Numbered from the stretch's first letter, positions 8,947-18,345 are shown. The stretch: DNA of 64,000 nucleotides from Thiomonas delicata (GCF_900088825.1 NZ_LT592171.1:730425-794424); one strand, 5' to 3'. The notes: generated by a model from the letters alone, not told the origin. Numbers and translations are program-made.

Positions 8947-9629
8947 GCTGCGATCTCCAGGGCAAGACCAGGCCGCCCCAGATTTGCTTCGCCCTCGCGA
9001 GAGACGGGCCAGCCGGCCAGCCCCTGGAGCCGTTTCAGAAAGAGCGGTTGCGGATCGAGCACGTCACCCTGGTAGTAGGCCGGCTGCGGATGCGGGCTCG
9101 GCGGCGTCGCAGCACCCCCATCCGTCGACCCTCGAACTCCTCCCGAGCGGGGCAAGGAAACTGGGGAACTGGCCTGCGCCTCCTGGAGTGCCGCGTCGTC
9201 GAACCCAGGCCACAGCCCCTCGAAAAACTGCAGTGCCCGCTGTGCGGCCTGCAGGCTCTGGCCGGGGCGCAGCACCGCGGTGTCGAACCCGGTCCGCGCC
9301 AACGGCAGCGCCATGTCCACCAGCACCTCGCCGGTGGCGCGCAGCTCGCCACGGTAGCCCAGGCGCACCCGCAACAACCGGGCCTGGGAATAGGCACGAC
9401 CATCGGTCCATTTCGGGAACTGCAGGTCGATGCTGGCGAAGTGCGACAGATCGAAAGCGAGTGTGCGCACGTCAAGGTCGTTGGGCAGCACCAATCCGGC
9501 GATCCCAGGCGTGGGCCAGGTCGCGCTGGCCGTCTGCCACTGCTCGGGCGTGAACAGGAGAAGCCCGCCTGCGCCCGGCGCCAAGTCCGTGGCGCCACGG
9601 GCGCCGTCTGCGGAAGTGATGAATTTCAT
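8943..9629 (-). CDS. DUF934 protein of the sulfite reductase operon
   Basis: Small protein of the DUF934 family, which is regularly found next to cysI and cysH in proteobacteria. Its biochemical role is not established and an accessory role in sulfite reduction is inferred. The recognisable core is LVLPNDLDVRTL, HFASIDLQFPKWTDGRAYSQ, LRVRLGYRGELRATGEVLVD and the final YYQGDV. At 228 residues it is longer than the usual roughly 160-190. A proline/glycine/serine-rich stretch (about residues 150-183) is inserted before YYQGDV and there is an extra C-terminal tail. The stop overlaps cysH by 4 nt. It lies 12 nt after cysI. Confidence 0.85.
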   Translation of the reverse strand: MKFITSADGARGATDLAPGAGGLLLFTPEQWQTASATWPTPGIAGLVLPNDLDVRTLAFDLSHFASIDLQFPKWTDGRAYSQARLLRVRLGYRGELRATGEVLVDMALPLARTGFDTAVLRPGQSLQAAQRALQFFEGLWPGFDDAALQEAQASSPVSLPRSGGVRGSTDGGAATPPSPHPQPAYYQGDVLDPQPLFLKRLQGLAGWPVSREGEANLGRPGLALEIAA

Positions 9630-9641
9630 GCGCGGAGATCC

Positions 9642-11501
9642 TCAAGAAAACGCAGGGCCGCCCCAAGTTTTCTTAACCCCCATGGATGGCGGGTCGGCTA
9701 GCTGACCTTGGGGGCGCTCATGCGCAACCGCACGGCCGGCCACAGCTTTCGCATCCTCTTCAGGGACGGTCAATTGCGACGCGGCGGCCTGGGGGTGTTC
9801 CTGGGTCGCGGCCGCGCGGCGCACGGCATCGGCTGCAGCCTTGAACGGTTGCGCACCGACGTGGCGGGCGAAGGTTATGAACAGCTCGCCGGGCTGGCGC
9901 TGCCGCAAATACAGGGCGATCAAGGCCTCGACCACATCCGGAACTTCCTCGGCCGCGAACGAGGGGCCGATGATCTTGCCGGGCGAGGCCGCACCGCCAA
10001 CCTCCGAGCCATCGCCGCCGCCAACGGTGATCTGGTACCACTCGGCACCGTCCTTGTCGACACCAAGGATGCCGATATGGCCACTGTGGTGATGGCCGCA
10101 GGAGTTGATGCAGCCGCTGATGTTGAGGTCGATGTCGCCGATGTCGAACAGCTCGTCGAGATCGGTGTAGCGCTCGGTGATGGCAGCCGCGACAGGAATG
10201 GAGCGGGCATTCGCCAGGGAGCAGAAATCGCCGCCGGGGCAGGCGATCATGTCGGTCAGCAGGCCGATGTTGGGCGTGGCGAAACCGGCTTCCCGCGCAT
10301 CCCGCCATAGCGTATGCAGGGCGTCGGCGCTCACCCAGGGCAGCACCAGATTCTGTTCGTGGCTCACGCGCAGTTCGCCGTGGCTGTAGCGATCGGCAAG
10401 GTCGGCGGCGGCGCGCATCTGCCGGGCCGTGACGTCGCCCGGCGCCTGGCCCGCGCGCTTGAGCGACAGGGTCACGGCGCGCAAGCCGGGGATGCGGTGC
10501 GTGTGCACGTTGCGCTGCAGCCAGCGTAGGTACGCCGGCTCGTGCGCGGGCGCTGTGGCAAGGGCAGCGGTCGCATCCGGCGCATCCGGCCGCACACCGT
10601 GAGGCGGCGCAAACTGCGTAGCCACGCGGTTGAGTTCGTGCAGGGTGATGAGGTGGGCGGCACCGCCCGGATCGCGCTGCAGGATGTCGGCGAACTCGCG
10701 CTCGACGGCCGCGGTGAAGCGCGCTCCTTCGGCCTTCACCAGCATCTTGATGCGTGCCTTCCAGATGTTGTCGCGCCGCCCATAGCTGTTGTAGACGCGC
10801 AGGATGGCCTCGACGTACACCAGCAACTGCTGCCAGGGCAGAAAATCGCGAATGACGTCGCCGATCATCGGCGTGCGACCCATGCCGCCGCCCACCTGCA
10901 CGCGAAAGCCGATCTGGCCGTGCTCGTCGCTCAGTGCCTGCAGGCCGATGTCGTACCAGCCGGCGGCGACGCGGTCTTCGCGCGCGCCGCTCACGGCGAT
11001 CTTGAACTTGCGCGGCAGATAAGCGAACTCGGGATGCAGGGTGCTCCACTGCCGCAGGATCTCGCAGAATGGCCGCGGATCGACGATTTCGTCCGGCGCG
11101 ATGCCGGCGAACACATCGCTGCTGATGTTGCGCACGCAGTTGCCGCTGGTCTGGATGCCATGCATGTCCACCGCGGCGAGGCGGTCCATGACGTCGGCGC
11201 TGTCGGCCAGGGCGATCCAGTTGTACTGCAGGTTCTGGCGCGTGGTGAAGTGGCCGTAGCCACGGTCGTATTCCTCGGCGATGTCGGCCAGGGCGCGCAA
11301 TTGCTGGCTCGCCAGCGCGCCGTAGGGAATGGCCACGCGCAGCATGGGCGCATGGCGCTGGATGTACCAGCCGTTTTGCAGGCGCAGCGGCTTGAACTCC
11401 TCGTCGCTCAGGCTGCCGGCCAGATGGCGCTCGAGCTGGTCGCGGTATTGGGCGGCACGGGCGCGAATGAAGCGGCGGTCGAAATCGGTGTACTGGTACA
11501 T
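9642..11501 (-). CDS. cysI: Sulfite reductase hemoprotein (siroheme/[4Fe-4S])
   Basis: Catalyses six-electron reduction of sulfite to sulfide. The 619-residue protein has the duplicated nitrite/sulfite reductase fold. The cluster-siroheme cysteines are present as a C-x5-C pair (ACPGGDFC) and a C-x3-C pair (SGCINSC) about 40 residues later. No cysJ flavoprotein is in the operon. Co-encoded ferredoxin and ferredoxin reductase suggest that ferredoxin is the donor. The final ~45 residues are an unusual extension beyond the family's end. The start at 11501 gives MYQYTDFDRRFI, typical for this group. Confidence 0.94.
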   Translation of the reverse strand: MYQYTDFDRRFIRARAAQYRDQLERHLAGSLSDEEFKPLRLQNGWYIQRHAPMLRVAIPYGALASQQLRALADIAEEYDRGYGHFTTRQNLQYNWIALADSADVMDRLAAVDMHGIQTSGNCVRNISSDVFAGIAPDEIVDPRPFCEILRQWSTLHPEFAYLPRKFKIAVSGAREDRVAAGWYDIGLQALSDEHGQIGFRVQVGGGMGRTPMIGDVIRDFLPWQQLLVYVEAILRVYNSYGRRDNIWKARIKMLVKAEGARFTAAVEREFADILQRDPGGAAHLITLHELNRVATQFAPPHGVRPDAPDATAALATAPAHEPAYLRWLQRNVHTHRIPGLRAVTLSLKRAGQAPGDVTARQMRAAADLADRYSHGELRVSHEQNLVLPWVSADALHTLWRDAREAGFATPNIGLLTDMIACPGGDFCSLANARSIPVAAAITERYTDLDELFDIGDIDLNISGCINSCGHHHSGHIGILGVDKDGAEWYQITVGGGDGSEVGGAASPGKIIGPSFAAEEVPDVVEALIALYLRQRQPGELFITFARHVGAQPFKAAADAVRRAAATQEHPQAAASQLTVPEEDAKAVAGRAVAHERPQGQLADPPSMGVKKTWGGPAFS

Positions 11502-11506
11502 GGCGC

Positions 11507-12274
11507 TCAGGCAATGATCTTGAAGCCGGCGAACGCCAGCGTGGCCGAGAGCAGCACGCGGGTCATGCGCTCGGGAAGAAAACGGGTGAGTTGGGCGCCG
11601 AGCCAGATGCCTGGAACCGAGCCGACCAGCAGCGCCAGCACCAGCGGCCAATCGACATGGCCCAGCGCCGCATGGCCGATGCCCGCCACCAGGGTCAGCG
11701 GCACGGCATGGGCGATGTCGGTGCCGACCAGTTGCCGCGCCGTCAAACGCGGATAAAGCAGGAGGATGCAGAGCGAGCCGATGGCACCGGCACCGACCGA
11801 ACTCAGCGTGACCAGCACCCCCAGCACCGCACCGAGGGCGATGGTCAAGCCCGGCTTGCGCGACGGCGGCAAGCGCGCTTCGAGCCGCAGCGCCAGCCGC
11901 TGCCAGAACCCGCGTGACATCACCGCGGCGGCGGTCAGCAGCAAGGCGGCGCCGAGGGCCAGGCTGAGCACGCCGAACCAGGCCTTGTCCGCACCCGAGG
12001 CATGCATCGCCACGAGGGTGGCGAGCGCCGCGGGCAGGCTGCCGGCGAGCATCAGCCCGGCAATGCGGCGATCCACATGCCCATGGCGGTGGTGCGCCAC
12101 GGCCCCGGATAGCTTGGTCAGCGCGGCGAACCACAGATCGGTGCCGATCGCCACGGGCAGGTCGAGCCGGAACACGCCGAGCAGCAATGGCGTCACCAAC
12201 GAGCCCGCGCCAACCCCCGTGGCGCCGATCAGGGCGCCCGCGGCGAGGCCGAAAAGAGTGGCTTGGGCATGCAT
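11507..12274 (-). CDS. TSUP (TauE/SafE) family membrane exporter
   Basis: Integral inner-membrane protein of 255 residues with about seven to eight hydrophobic segments and the two glycine-rich family motifs (GATGVGAGSLVTPLLL near the N terminus and LSSVGAGAIGS in the second half). TSUP proteins move sulfite, sulfonates or other sulfur anions. As the first gene of the sulfate reduction operon, 5 nt ahead of cysI, it could either import sulfate-like anions or export excess sulfite. The sequence does not decide the direction. Confidence 0.87.
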   Translation of the reverse strand: MHAQATLFGLAAGALIGATGVGAGSLVTPLLLGVFRLDLPVAIGTDLWFAALTKLSGAVAHHRHGHVDRRIAGLMLAGSLPAALATLVAMHASGADKAWFGVLSLALGAALLLTAAAVMSRGFWQRLALRLEARLPPSRKPGLTIALGAVLGVLVTLSSVGAGAIGSLCILLLYPRLTARQLVGTDIAHAVPLTLVAGIGHAALGHVDWPLVLALLVGSVPGIWLGAQLTRFLPERMTRVLLSATLAFAGFKIIA

Positions 12275-12412
12275 CAGTGGAGCTTTTCTGGGGTTGATGA
12301 TGACGGTCGAATCCTAGGGACGGGCCGCACCAAAGCAAACGACAGTCTTCTCATACCGATAGATGCCAAGCGATATAAGCAAGGAAATAAAACCTCAAGA
12401 TGGACTGCGGCC

Positions 12413-12835
12413 ATGTATCCAAGTTGTGAGCGGCCTTTATCCCTGGACACGGGGTTCTGCGCGGAAATCGTTGGGCACCACCATCGGGTCAACGATCTGT
12501 TCGTTGGCGGCATCAGCGCCAACGACAAGCTGATCTACGTCGATGACGTGATCAAGGGTCGCCTGTTGGACTGTAAGATTCTGATCCAGCAAGCTGTCAA
12601 CAACATCGCCGCGATGCGCTGCTACGTCGCATCGAAGCTCGGCGAGGAGGTCGATGTGCCAGATGAACTGAAGGCATGCATGACGCCCAAAATCACTTGG
12701 GATGGCCCGAAGTTTGGGCCAGTCAACTTGGTGGACGGTGTCTCCGGCTGTTCCCCGAGTTCCTGGTGCAGCTTTGCATCATGCACATGGTGTCGCGCGT
12801 TACCACCAAGCTGGACGCCGCGAGCGTTGGAGTGA
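12413..12835 (+). pseudogene. Unrecognised ORF ending in an IS256-like transposase fragment
   Basis: An open frame of 140 residues begins at 12413 and holds a segment LIYVDDVIKGRLLDCKILIQ that I could not assign with confidence (it recalls the C-terminal part of type I restriction HsdR subunits, weakly). In another frame, 12736-12800 reads LFPEFLVQLCIMHMV, which matches the conserved core of IS256/mutator transposases. The region therefore looks like joined remnants of two genes rather than one functional gene. It lies between the sulfate operon promoter region and the phosphoesterase gene. Confidence 0.35.
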
Positions 12836-12937
12836 GCATAAGGAAGTTGGCTGGATAGACACTCCATGCCGACATTGCCGATTCGCCCCGAATGGAAAGC
12901 AAGAAGCTCCCTGTTCAAGGGCGGATAGATCGGCGTA

Positions 12938-13981
12938 TCAGTTTGCAAAGAATGAGGCTAAGTCACTCACCTGGTCGTCGCTGGTGAAGGCGAGCAAGGG
13001 AAGGTCCCACGACTCCTCGATCGTCTTGAGCATCGAATAGTGATTCGTCGCCTGATGATCCACCATGTGATATGGATGCATGCTGGAAATCGCGATCAGC
13101 GGCACATTGGCTCCCCCGTAGACGCCACCTTGTGGGAAGACCTGCGCACCCGGTTGCAAAATAGGGCTGTCCGGAGCGCCCTGAGTATTGGCCCAGCCTC
13201 CGTTAGCCGTGTTTCCGTCGTAGTCGCCCTCGTCCCAGGTGATGAAGATGACGTTGTTGCCGTTGTTCCAGATCGGCGACTGCATGATCGCCTTGACCAT
13301 CTGACCAACGAATGCGTCGCCCTGGCTGTAGAGCAGTTGGGTGTTGCTGTAGGGGCACGCTGAACCTGACATGCCGTGCATGTCATGACAAACGTCAGGG
13401 GTGATCCAAACATACTTGGCAACATCACTGATACGAAGGGCTTGGGTCAGATTTCGAAGCGGCTGAACATGCGATGCTTCCTGCGGGTTGGCGTAGACGT
13501 TCTTGAACAGCATGAATGGATCATGCTTGAGGACGTACAAAGCAGAGCTTGCACCCCCAGCAGAAAACTGCCCCGTGAATCCCGCATAGGGGATCGATTG
13601 CATGTACGCCGCCCAAGAGATGTGGCGCGCATTCAGGGAATCGACGATGTTGCTGTGATTGAACTGCTGTGTCGGATCGTCGCTCTGGCTCCACCAGTTC
13701 GAGCCCGAAATCGCGGCCACGTAGTTGGGCAAACTCGGGTGGGTGACACCGTAGTAGTTGTCGGCGTAGCCGAAGGTGTTGATCAGGCGGTTGATCATTG
13801 GCATCTGGGGATTGCCAACCACGTTCTGGGCACCGGTGTTTTCCATCATGATGATGAAGACGTGGTCGAACCGCGGAATTTCGCGCTCGTGGTCACGGCC
13901 ATGCATTGCATCAGCGCTGGCAGAAACGGCAAGGGACAGCATTGCAGCGGCGAGCAAAGTCTTTCCAAACTTGAGATTCAT
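12938..13981 (-). CDS. Secreted phosphoesterase (acid phosphatase/phospholipase C family)
   Basis: Exported hydrolase of the phosphoesterase superfamily (PF04185-like), 347 residues. An N-terminal signal peptide (KTLLAAAMLSLAVSASA) is cleaved around residue 23. The metal and nucleophile region VFIIMMENTG lies at residues 41-50, followed by HPSLPNYVAAISG, and ITWDEGDYD near the second metal site. The start ATG at 13981 follows GGAGGAA, an excellent ribosome binding site, which rules out a longer upstream start. The natural substrate is unknown. It stands alone between IS remnants. Confidence 0.85.
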   Translation of the reverse strand: MNLKFGKTLLAAAMLSLAVSASADAMHGRDHEREIPRFDHVFIIMMENTGAQNVVGNPQMPMINRLINTFGYADNYYGVTHPSLPNYVAAISGSNWWSQSDDPTQQFNHSNIVDSLNARHISWAAYMQSIPYAGFTGQFSAGGASSALYVLKHDPFMLFKNVYANPQEASHVQPLRNLTQALRISDVAKYVWITPDVCHDMHGMSGSACPYSNTQLLYSQGDAFVGQMVKAIMQSPIWNNGNNVIFITWDEGDYDGNTANGGWANTQGAPDSPILQPGAQVFPQGGVYGGANVPLIAISSMHPYHMVDHQATNHYSMLKTIEESWDLPLLAFTSDDQVSDLASFFAN

Positions 13982-14519
13982 GGATTCCTCCGATGAGTGG
14001 CACAACTGGGAACTCGTACGCTAGGTATCGCGCGTGTCAGGCCCATGAAGGCAAGAGCCAAAGATGCAATCGGATGCAACAGTGAGATCGTCGACGTGTT
14101 TTTTCGCATTCGTACCCTGGTCAGGGGCGCGCGCGTGGATCGGCCTTCGGGCGATCACCTCGCCCGCACGGCGCCTCAGGTGCTGGACAACCAAGGGTCT
14201 TGCCGCTCCATCGGCACAGGGGCCGGATATAGCCCTCGCATTCGAGTTTGCGCGCCAGCGCTGGCTGATCGGTTGACGCTCGTGCCCGACGACGAGCACG
14301 AAGCGTCTGCCGCTGCGGGTGGACGCTGCGCTGCGGGCGCCTGCGGCAACGAGCGGGATCAACAGAGCGGAGGGACGGTCTTCACACATGCGAATCTCCG
14401 GATGACGTGGGCAACCTTGCGGACGCACCGCGAGCGCGTCCGGAGCCAGGTCATCGTCCTCATGGAGAGGTCGTTTCGGAAGATGCATGGCAGACGCCGC
14501 GCGACGAAAATCAACGGGT
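13982..14519. other. Intergenic stretch without a convincing gene
   Basis: About 540 bases upstream of the phosphoesterase gene. Both strands have open frames of up to about 180 codons, but these look like high-GC by-products: Arg/Pro/Ser-rich, with no recognisable motif or ribosome binding site. I see no clear promoter or repeat here apart from the phosphoesterase leader. Confidence 0.4.
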
Positions 14520-15227
14520 TCAGCGCCACACAGCATCGTCGGCGGCGATGAAGGCCTCGATTGCCCGGAGCATCCAGCGGTGATGGTGCTCGAGCAGCCA
14601 AGTCATGCTCAGAACCCCCAGGCCAGCCAGCCAGAAGCTGACCAGTCGGGGGCTGTCGGCCGGCAGCCAGGCCAGAATGCCGACCCAGATCAGCAAATTG
14701 ACCCCCGCAGCCCAGGCCCAGCGGCGTGCCTGCGTCCAGGGATGCCGGATCGAGGCGTCCAGCACCTCGGGCCGCCACGGCGCCAGCACGCTGCGCAAGG
14801 GCAGGGCCTGGACAGCAATCCCCGCGTTGCGATACAGCGCCCGCCACCAGGCATCGGCCCGCCCGAGTTGCAGCACCCCATGGCCGTACAGCAGGCCGAT
14901 GGCCAGGCTCAGGGCCAGCAGCAGGTGGCGTCCTTCCGCCGAGCTGCCCACCAAGACATGACCGGCCACGGCCAGGGCGATGACCAGAGGCGGCGTGCAC
15001 AGCGTCACGACGACCATGCCAGCCAGCAGGCGGTGTGTGGCGCGGAGCCGGGCCTGCTGCAGCGGCATGCCGGCGCGGGCCGCGCGCTGTGCCAGGCGCC
15101 GGCACCCGCGCACGCCGGCTGCGGCGTCGCTCCAGAACAGGGCCAGGGTCAGGTCGCGCAGCCGAGCAGCGAGGCCTGCATGCGGGAGGGAAGCAGAGTC
15201 GGAATCGAAATCGAAATCGGTTTGCAT
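14520..15227 (-). CDS. Membrane protein of unknown function
   Basis: Predicted inner-membrane protein of 235 residues that I do not recognise. The first ~65 residues are soluble, with arginine-rich helices. About four hydrophobic segments follow: two around residues 67-110 (GMVVVTLCTPPLVIALAVAG and LLLALSLAIGLLYG) and two around 170-210 (NLLIWVGILAWL and FWLAGLGVLSMTWLLEHHHRWM). The start at 15227 follows GGAGATCACC. A histidine triplet near the end could be structural only. The downstream neighbour is intergenic and the upstream neighbour is a tiny single-span protein. Confidence 0.6.
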   Translation of the reverse strand: MQTDFDFDSDSASLPHAGLAARLRDLTLALFWSDAAAGVRGCRRLAQRAARAGMPLQQARLRATHRLLAGMVVVTLCTPPLVIALAVAGHVLVGSSAEGRHLLLALSLAIGLLYGHGVLQLGRADAWWRALYRNAGIAVQALPLRSVLAPWRPEVLDASIRHPWTQARRWAWAAGVNLLIWVGILAWLPADSPRLVSFWLAGLGVLSMTWLLEHHHRWMLRAIEAFIAADDAVWR

Positions 15228-15305
15228 GGTGATCTCCAGAAAAGGTTGGTGATCACCATCACAGCATGCGATCTGCGCGATGCAAGTCGCGCTCAGGGGG
15301 CCGGT

Positions 15306-15479
15306 TCAGGTCTGCGGCGGCCACGCAGGCCCTGGGCGGTTCTGCGCACGGGACAGGCGTGCGCGGCGTTCTTCGCGTCGCAGCTCGCGTTCTTCGAGCC
15401 AGTCGAGGGTGACGGCGACCAGCAGGCCAAGAGGGACCGCGGCGAAGACGATGAGCACCGGGATGCGTCGGGATGGCAT
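15306..15479 (-). CDS. Small single-span membrane protein
   Basis: A 57-residue frame starting MPSRRIPVLIVFAAVPLGLL, with one transmembrane helix (about residues 6-26) followed by a strongly charged, helical cytosolic tail (LEERELRREERRARLS). AGGGAT about 9 nt upstream could serve as ribosome binding site. An in-frame upstream extension to 15563 exists but has no support. Function unknown. It is 78 nt ahead of the 235-residue membrane protein on the same strand and might be co-transcribed. Confidence 0.4.
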   Translation of the reverse strand: MPSRRIPVLIVFAAVPLGLLVAVTLDWLEERELRREERRARLSRAQNRPGPAWPPQT

Positions 15480-15578
15480 GGCGAAATATCCCTGAAGGGC
15501 CGTGCAGGATAGGCGATCGGCTTGGGATTTGCGGCCGGCCGTTCGTGTGGTCGCCAATGTCATGTGCTGCGGATGAAT

Positions 15579-15920
15579 TCAGATCGGCCGGGTGATGCGG
15601 CGTGGCAAGGCGCGGCGATGAATCAAGCTCGTATCCGTGGGTTGCTCGTAGGCTTTCTTGATGGGCTTCTGGGGGGGTAAATCCCCACCGTGCCAAGTAC
15701 TTGCCCACCGTGCGCACGGGCGCTTGATGCCATGCTGCCGCTCGATGAGCAGGTCCACGGCAGCACGGCTCCCTGGGCAGAAATCCATCCTCAACTGCTC
15801 GGGGCGCTTGTCGATCATGGTGCGACGTGTCTGCTCTTCTTGCTCGGGCTTCAGTACACGCCCGGCACCCGGCTCACGTCCCAGCGGGGACGGCCGAATG
15901 GCTGACAGTTCAATCTTCAT
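15579..15920 (-). pseudogene. IS630-family transposase, N-terminal remnant with two frameshifts
   Basis: The frame from 15920 gives QEEQTRRTMIDKRPEQLRMD and RAAVDLLIERQHGIK, the helix-turn-helix part of IS630 transposases. The continuation VRTVGKYLARWGFTP is in a second frame (around 15670-15717), and PIKKAYEQ is back in the first frame. One nucleotide is missing near 15718 and one is extra in a run of seven C (plus strand G) near 15670-15677. The catalytic DDE half is absent. It sits immediately downstream of the two-component sensor gene on the same strand. Confidence 0.7.
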
Positions 15921-15929
15921 AGGACCGAA

Positions 15930-17402
15930 TCAATAAGCATTCAGATAGCCGGGTTTGCGCGGCAGGTGCAACGTGGCCTCCAGGCCGCCATCCGGGTGGT
16001 TGCGCAAGGTCACATCGCCACCGGCCGCGCGCGCGATGTTGCGGGCGATGCCGAGCCCCAGGCCGGTGCCGCCGGTCTCGCGGCTGCGCGATGCTTCGAG
16101 CCGGTAGAACGGCTCGAACACCTTGCCGAGTTCGTCTGGCGCGATGCCAGGGCCCTGGTCCCGGATGCGAAGGGTGAGGGCCGCGGGGCCGTCTTCGACG
16201 ATGATGCGCGCCTGCCTGCCGTAGAGGATGGCGTTGTCGATCAGGTTGGAGATGCAGCGTTTGAGCCGCTCCGGGTCGCCGACATAGGGGGCCCGTGCGC
16301 GACCTTCGATGAGAACCTCGCGGTGCATGTCCTGGTTGTCCGCCTGCAGGCTTTCGAGCAGCGCCGTGATGTCGATCGGCCGCGCCACTTGGGGTGGCTC
16401 AAGCCCGCGCATGAAATCCAGCGTGTGCGTCACCATCAGCTCCATCTCGCGCAAATCCTTGTCGAAGCGCTGGCGCAAGTCGGCGTCTTCCAGCAGTTCG
16501 GTGCGCAGGCGCATGCGGGTGATGGGCGTTTTCAGATCGTGCGACATGGCGGCGAAAATGCGGGTGCGGTCCTGAATGAAACGCACCAGGCTGGACTGCA
16601 TGATGTTGAACGCATGCGCGGCACGCCTCACCTCGGTCGGCCCGGTCTCGGGCAGCGGCGGGCGGTTGATGTCCTTGCCCAGGGCATCGGCGGCGGAGGC
16701 CAGGACCGCCAGCGGCCGGGTCATCCAGCGCACCGCCGCGTACGACAGGACGAGCACCGTCAGCAGCAGCACCAACAGGGTCAGCAGCAGTCGCCACGGC
16801 GTGCTGGCCGGGCCTTGTGGCAACTGGGTGTCGAAAGCGACCCAACTGCCGTCGCGCAGTTGCACCTGGGTCAGGAACATCAAGCCCGATGCCATGAAGG
16901 GCCTCATGGCCTGCATATCCGGCATGCCCGGCATGCCCGGCATGGCTGCCGACATCGCCGCTGCCATGCCCGCATGTTCGCCCATCATGCCCTGGCGGCC
17001 GGACTCGAGCCCGGATGGCCTGGCGCCCGGCGCGGCCTGCCGGACGGAAACCCGCAGCGGCCGCGCATCGCCTAACGCGACATGCAGCGCAGCCGAGAAC
17101 ATGGCGGCATGCGGGTTGTCCAGCGCCGCGGCACTCGGCGCCTGCGGCGCTGCCTCCAGTCTTACCACCTGCGGCGGCACGCTGAGGATGGTGACGATGC
17201 GCTGCTGCTCGGCAGGGCCGAGGGAATCGAGCAGCTTGACGATGTCGGCGATGCGCTGCGCCGACTGCATGCCGCTGCTGCGCAACAGCAGGCGATCGCG
17301 CTCGGCGAAATTGATCGAGGCGCTCAGGATCTGGGCGAGCACCAGGCCGCTGAACAGGATCAACATCATCCGCCCGAACAGCGACGCCGGCAGCAGGCGC
17401 AT
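15930..17402 (-). CDS. Sensor histidine kinase with methionine-rich periplasmic loop
   Basis: Inner-membrane two-component sensor, 490 residues. A first membrane helix lies near residues 10-32, a periplasmic domain spans about 33-202, and the second helix is at ~203-225. HAMP, HisKA (phospho-acceptor H288 in MSHDLKTPITR) and HATPase domains (NLIDNAILYG, DQGPGIAPDE, GTGLGLGIAR) follow. The periplasmic loop has about ten methionines between 139 and 170 (MPGMPGMPDM), suggesting Cu(I)/Ag(I) sensing. The ATG at 17402 overlaps the regulator's TGA. A TTG one codon upstream is less likely. The divergent gene encodes another Met-rich periplasmic protein, its probable target. Confidence 0.92.
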   Translation of the reverse strand: MRLLPASLFGRMMLILFSGLVLAQILSASINFAERDRLLLRSSGMQSAQRIADIVKLLDSLGPAEQQRIVTILSVPPQVVRLEAAPQAPSAAALDNPHAAMFSAALHVALGDARPLRVSVRQAAPGARPSGLESGRQGMMGEHAGMAAAMSAAMPGMPGMPDMQAMRPFMASGLMFLTQVQLRDGSWVAFDTQLPQGPASTPWRLLLTLLVLLLTVLVLSYAAVRWMTRPLAVLASAADALGKDINRPPLPETGPTEVRRAAHAFNIMQSSLVRFIQDRTRIFAAMSHDLKTPITRMRLRTELLEDADLRQRFDKDLREMELMVTHTLDFMRGLEPPQVARPIDITALLESLQADNQDMHREVLIEGRARAPYVGDPERLKRCISNLIDNAILYGRQARIIVEDGPAALTLRIRDQGPGIAPDELGKVFEPFYRLEASRSRETGGTGLGLGIARNIARAAGGDVTLRNHPDGGLEATLHLPRKPGYLNAY

Positions 17403-18124
17403 CAAGCCGTTCCCTCGACCGGGGCCGACAAGACATAGCCGGCGCCGCGCACGGTCTTGATCAGGGCGGGGTCGCGCGGGTCGTCGCCCAGGCGCTGGCG
17501 CAAGCGGCTGACCTGCACGTCGATGCTGCGATCGAGCGGATCGGCCTCACGGCCCTGCGTCAGATCGACCAACTGGTCGCGGTTGAGCACCCGGTTCGGG
17601 TGACTCAGAAAAACCCGCAGCAGCCGGTACTCGGCGCCGCTCAGCGCGACCACCACGCCGGCGGGCGAAACCAGGTGGCGATGCGCGGTGTCGAGGGTCC
17701 AGCCGGCGAAGCGCACCTGGCGCGCCTCTTCCGGCTGAAGATTGCGCGGCAGGCTGCGGGCACGACGCAGGATGACCTTGATGCGCGCCAGCAACTCGCG
17801 CGCGCTGAAGGGCTTGGGCAGATAGTCGTCGGCACCCATTTCCAGGCCGACGATGCGATCGGTTTCCTCGCCGCGCGCCGTCAGCATCAGGATGGGAATG
17901 TCGGACTTGGCGCGCAAGTTTCGGCACAGGGTCAGGCCGTCGTCGCCTGGCAGCATCAGGTCGAGCACGATCAGGTCGACGCCGGAGGCCAGCAGCGCGC
18001 GCTCCATGGCCTTCCCATCGCCAACAGCCGTCACGCGCAAGCCGTTCTTCTGCAGATAAGCGCTCAGCAGGTGGCGAATCTCGGCGTCGTCGTCGACGAT
18101 CAGGATGTGGTCGGAGGTTTCCAT
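17402..18124 (-). CDS. OmpR-family response regulator
   Basis: Cytosolic DNA-binding regulator of 240 residues, partner of the downstream sensor kinase. The receiver domain has the acidic pocket DDD at 11-13, the phospho-acceptor D55 (VLDLMLPGDDG), and the conserved TAR and KPF positions. The C-terminal winged helix has RSIDVQVSRLRQRLGDDP and TVRGAGYVL. It is co-transcribed with the kinase (1-nt overlap) and faces away from the Met-rich periplasmic gene at 18346. The 221-bp gap between them should hold the operator. Confidence 0.94.
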   Translation of the reverse strand: METSDHILIVDDDAEIRHLLSAYLQKNGLRVTAVGDGKAMERALLASGVDLIVLDLMLPGDDGLTLCRNLRAKSDIPILMLTARGEETDRIVGLEMGADDYLPKPFSARELLARIKVILRRARSLPRNLQPEEARQVRFAGWTLDTAHRHLVSPAGVVVALSGAEYRLLRVFLSHPNRVLNRDQLVDLTQGREADPLDRSIDVQVSRLRQRLGDDPRDPALIKTVRGAGYVLSAPVEGTA

Positions 18125-18345
18125 GCGCCGATTTTGGCCGGCTGGCCGGGTGCCCAGGAAAAAACAATGTAACGCAGCATGTCAACGCCAGGATTGCGGG
18201 CAGTGCGATACAAAAAAGTGTTTTGTTGACATGGCGCGCTTACATGCCGAGGCTGAAATGGGAACCGTTGCGAAGGACTTCCTTCCATCTGGCCCGGCGG
18301 GATCGTCCCACGGACCATTCGCTCAATTCAGACAGGAGCAGCACC

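Noticed and set aside
13997-14551. Overlapping ORFs on both strands (about 170-185 codons) upstream of the phosphoesterase
   Set aside because: Composition is that of random high-GC frames, and no homology-like motif or start site could be seen on either strand.
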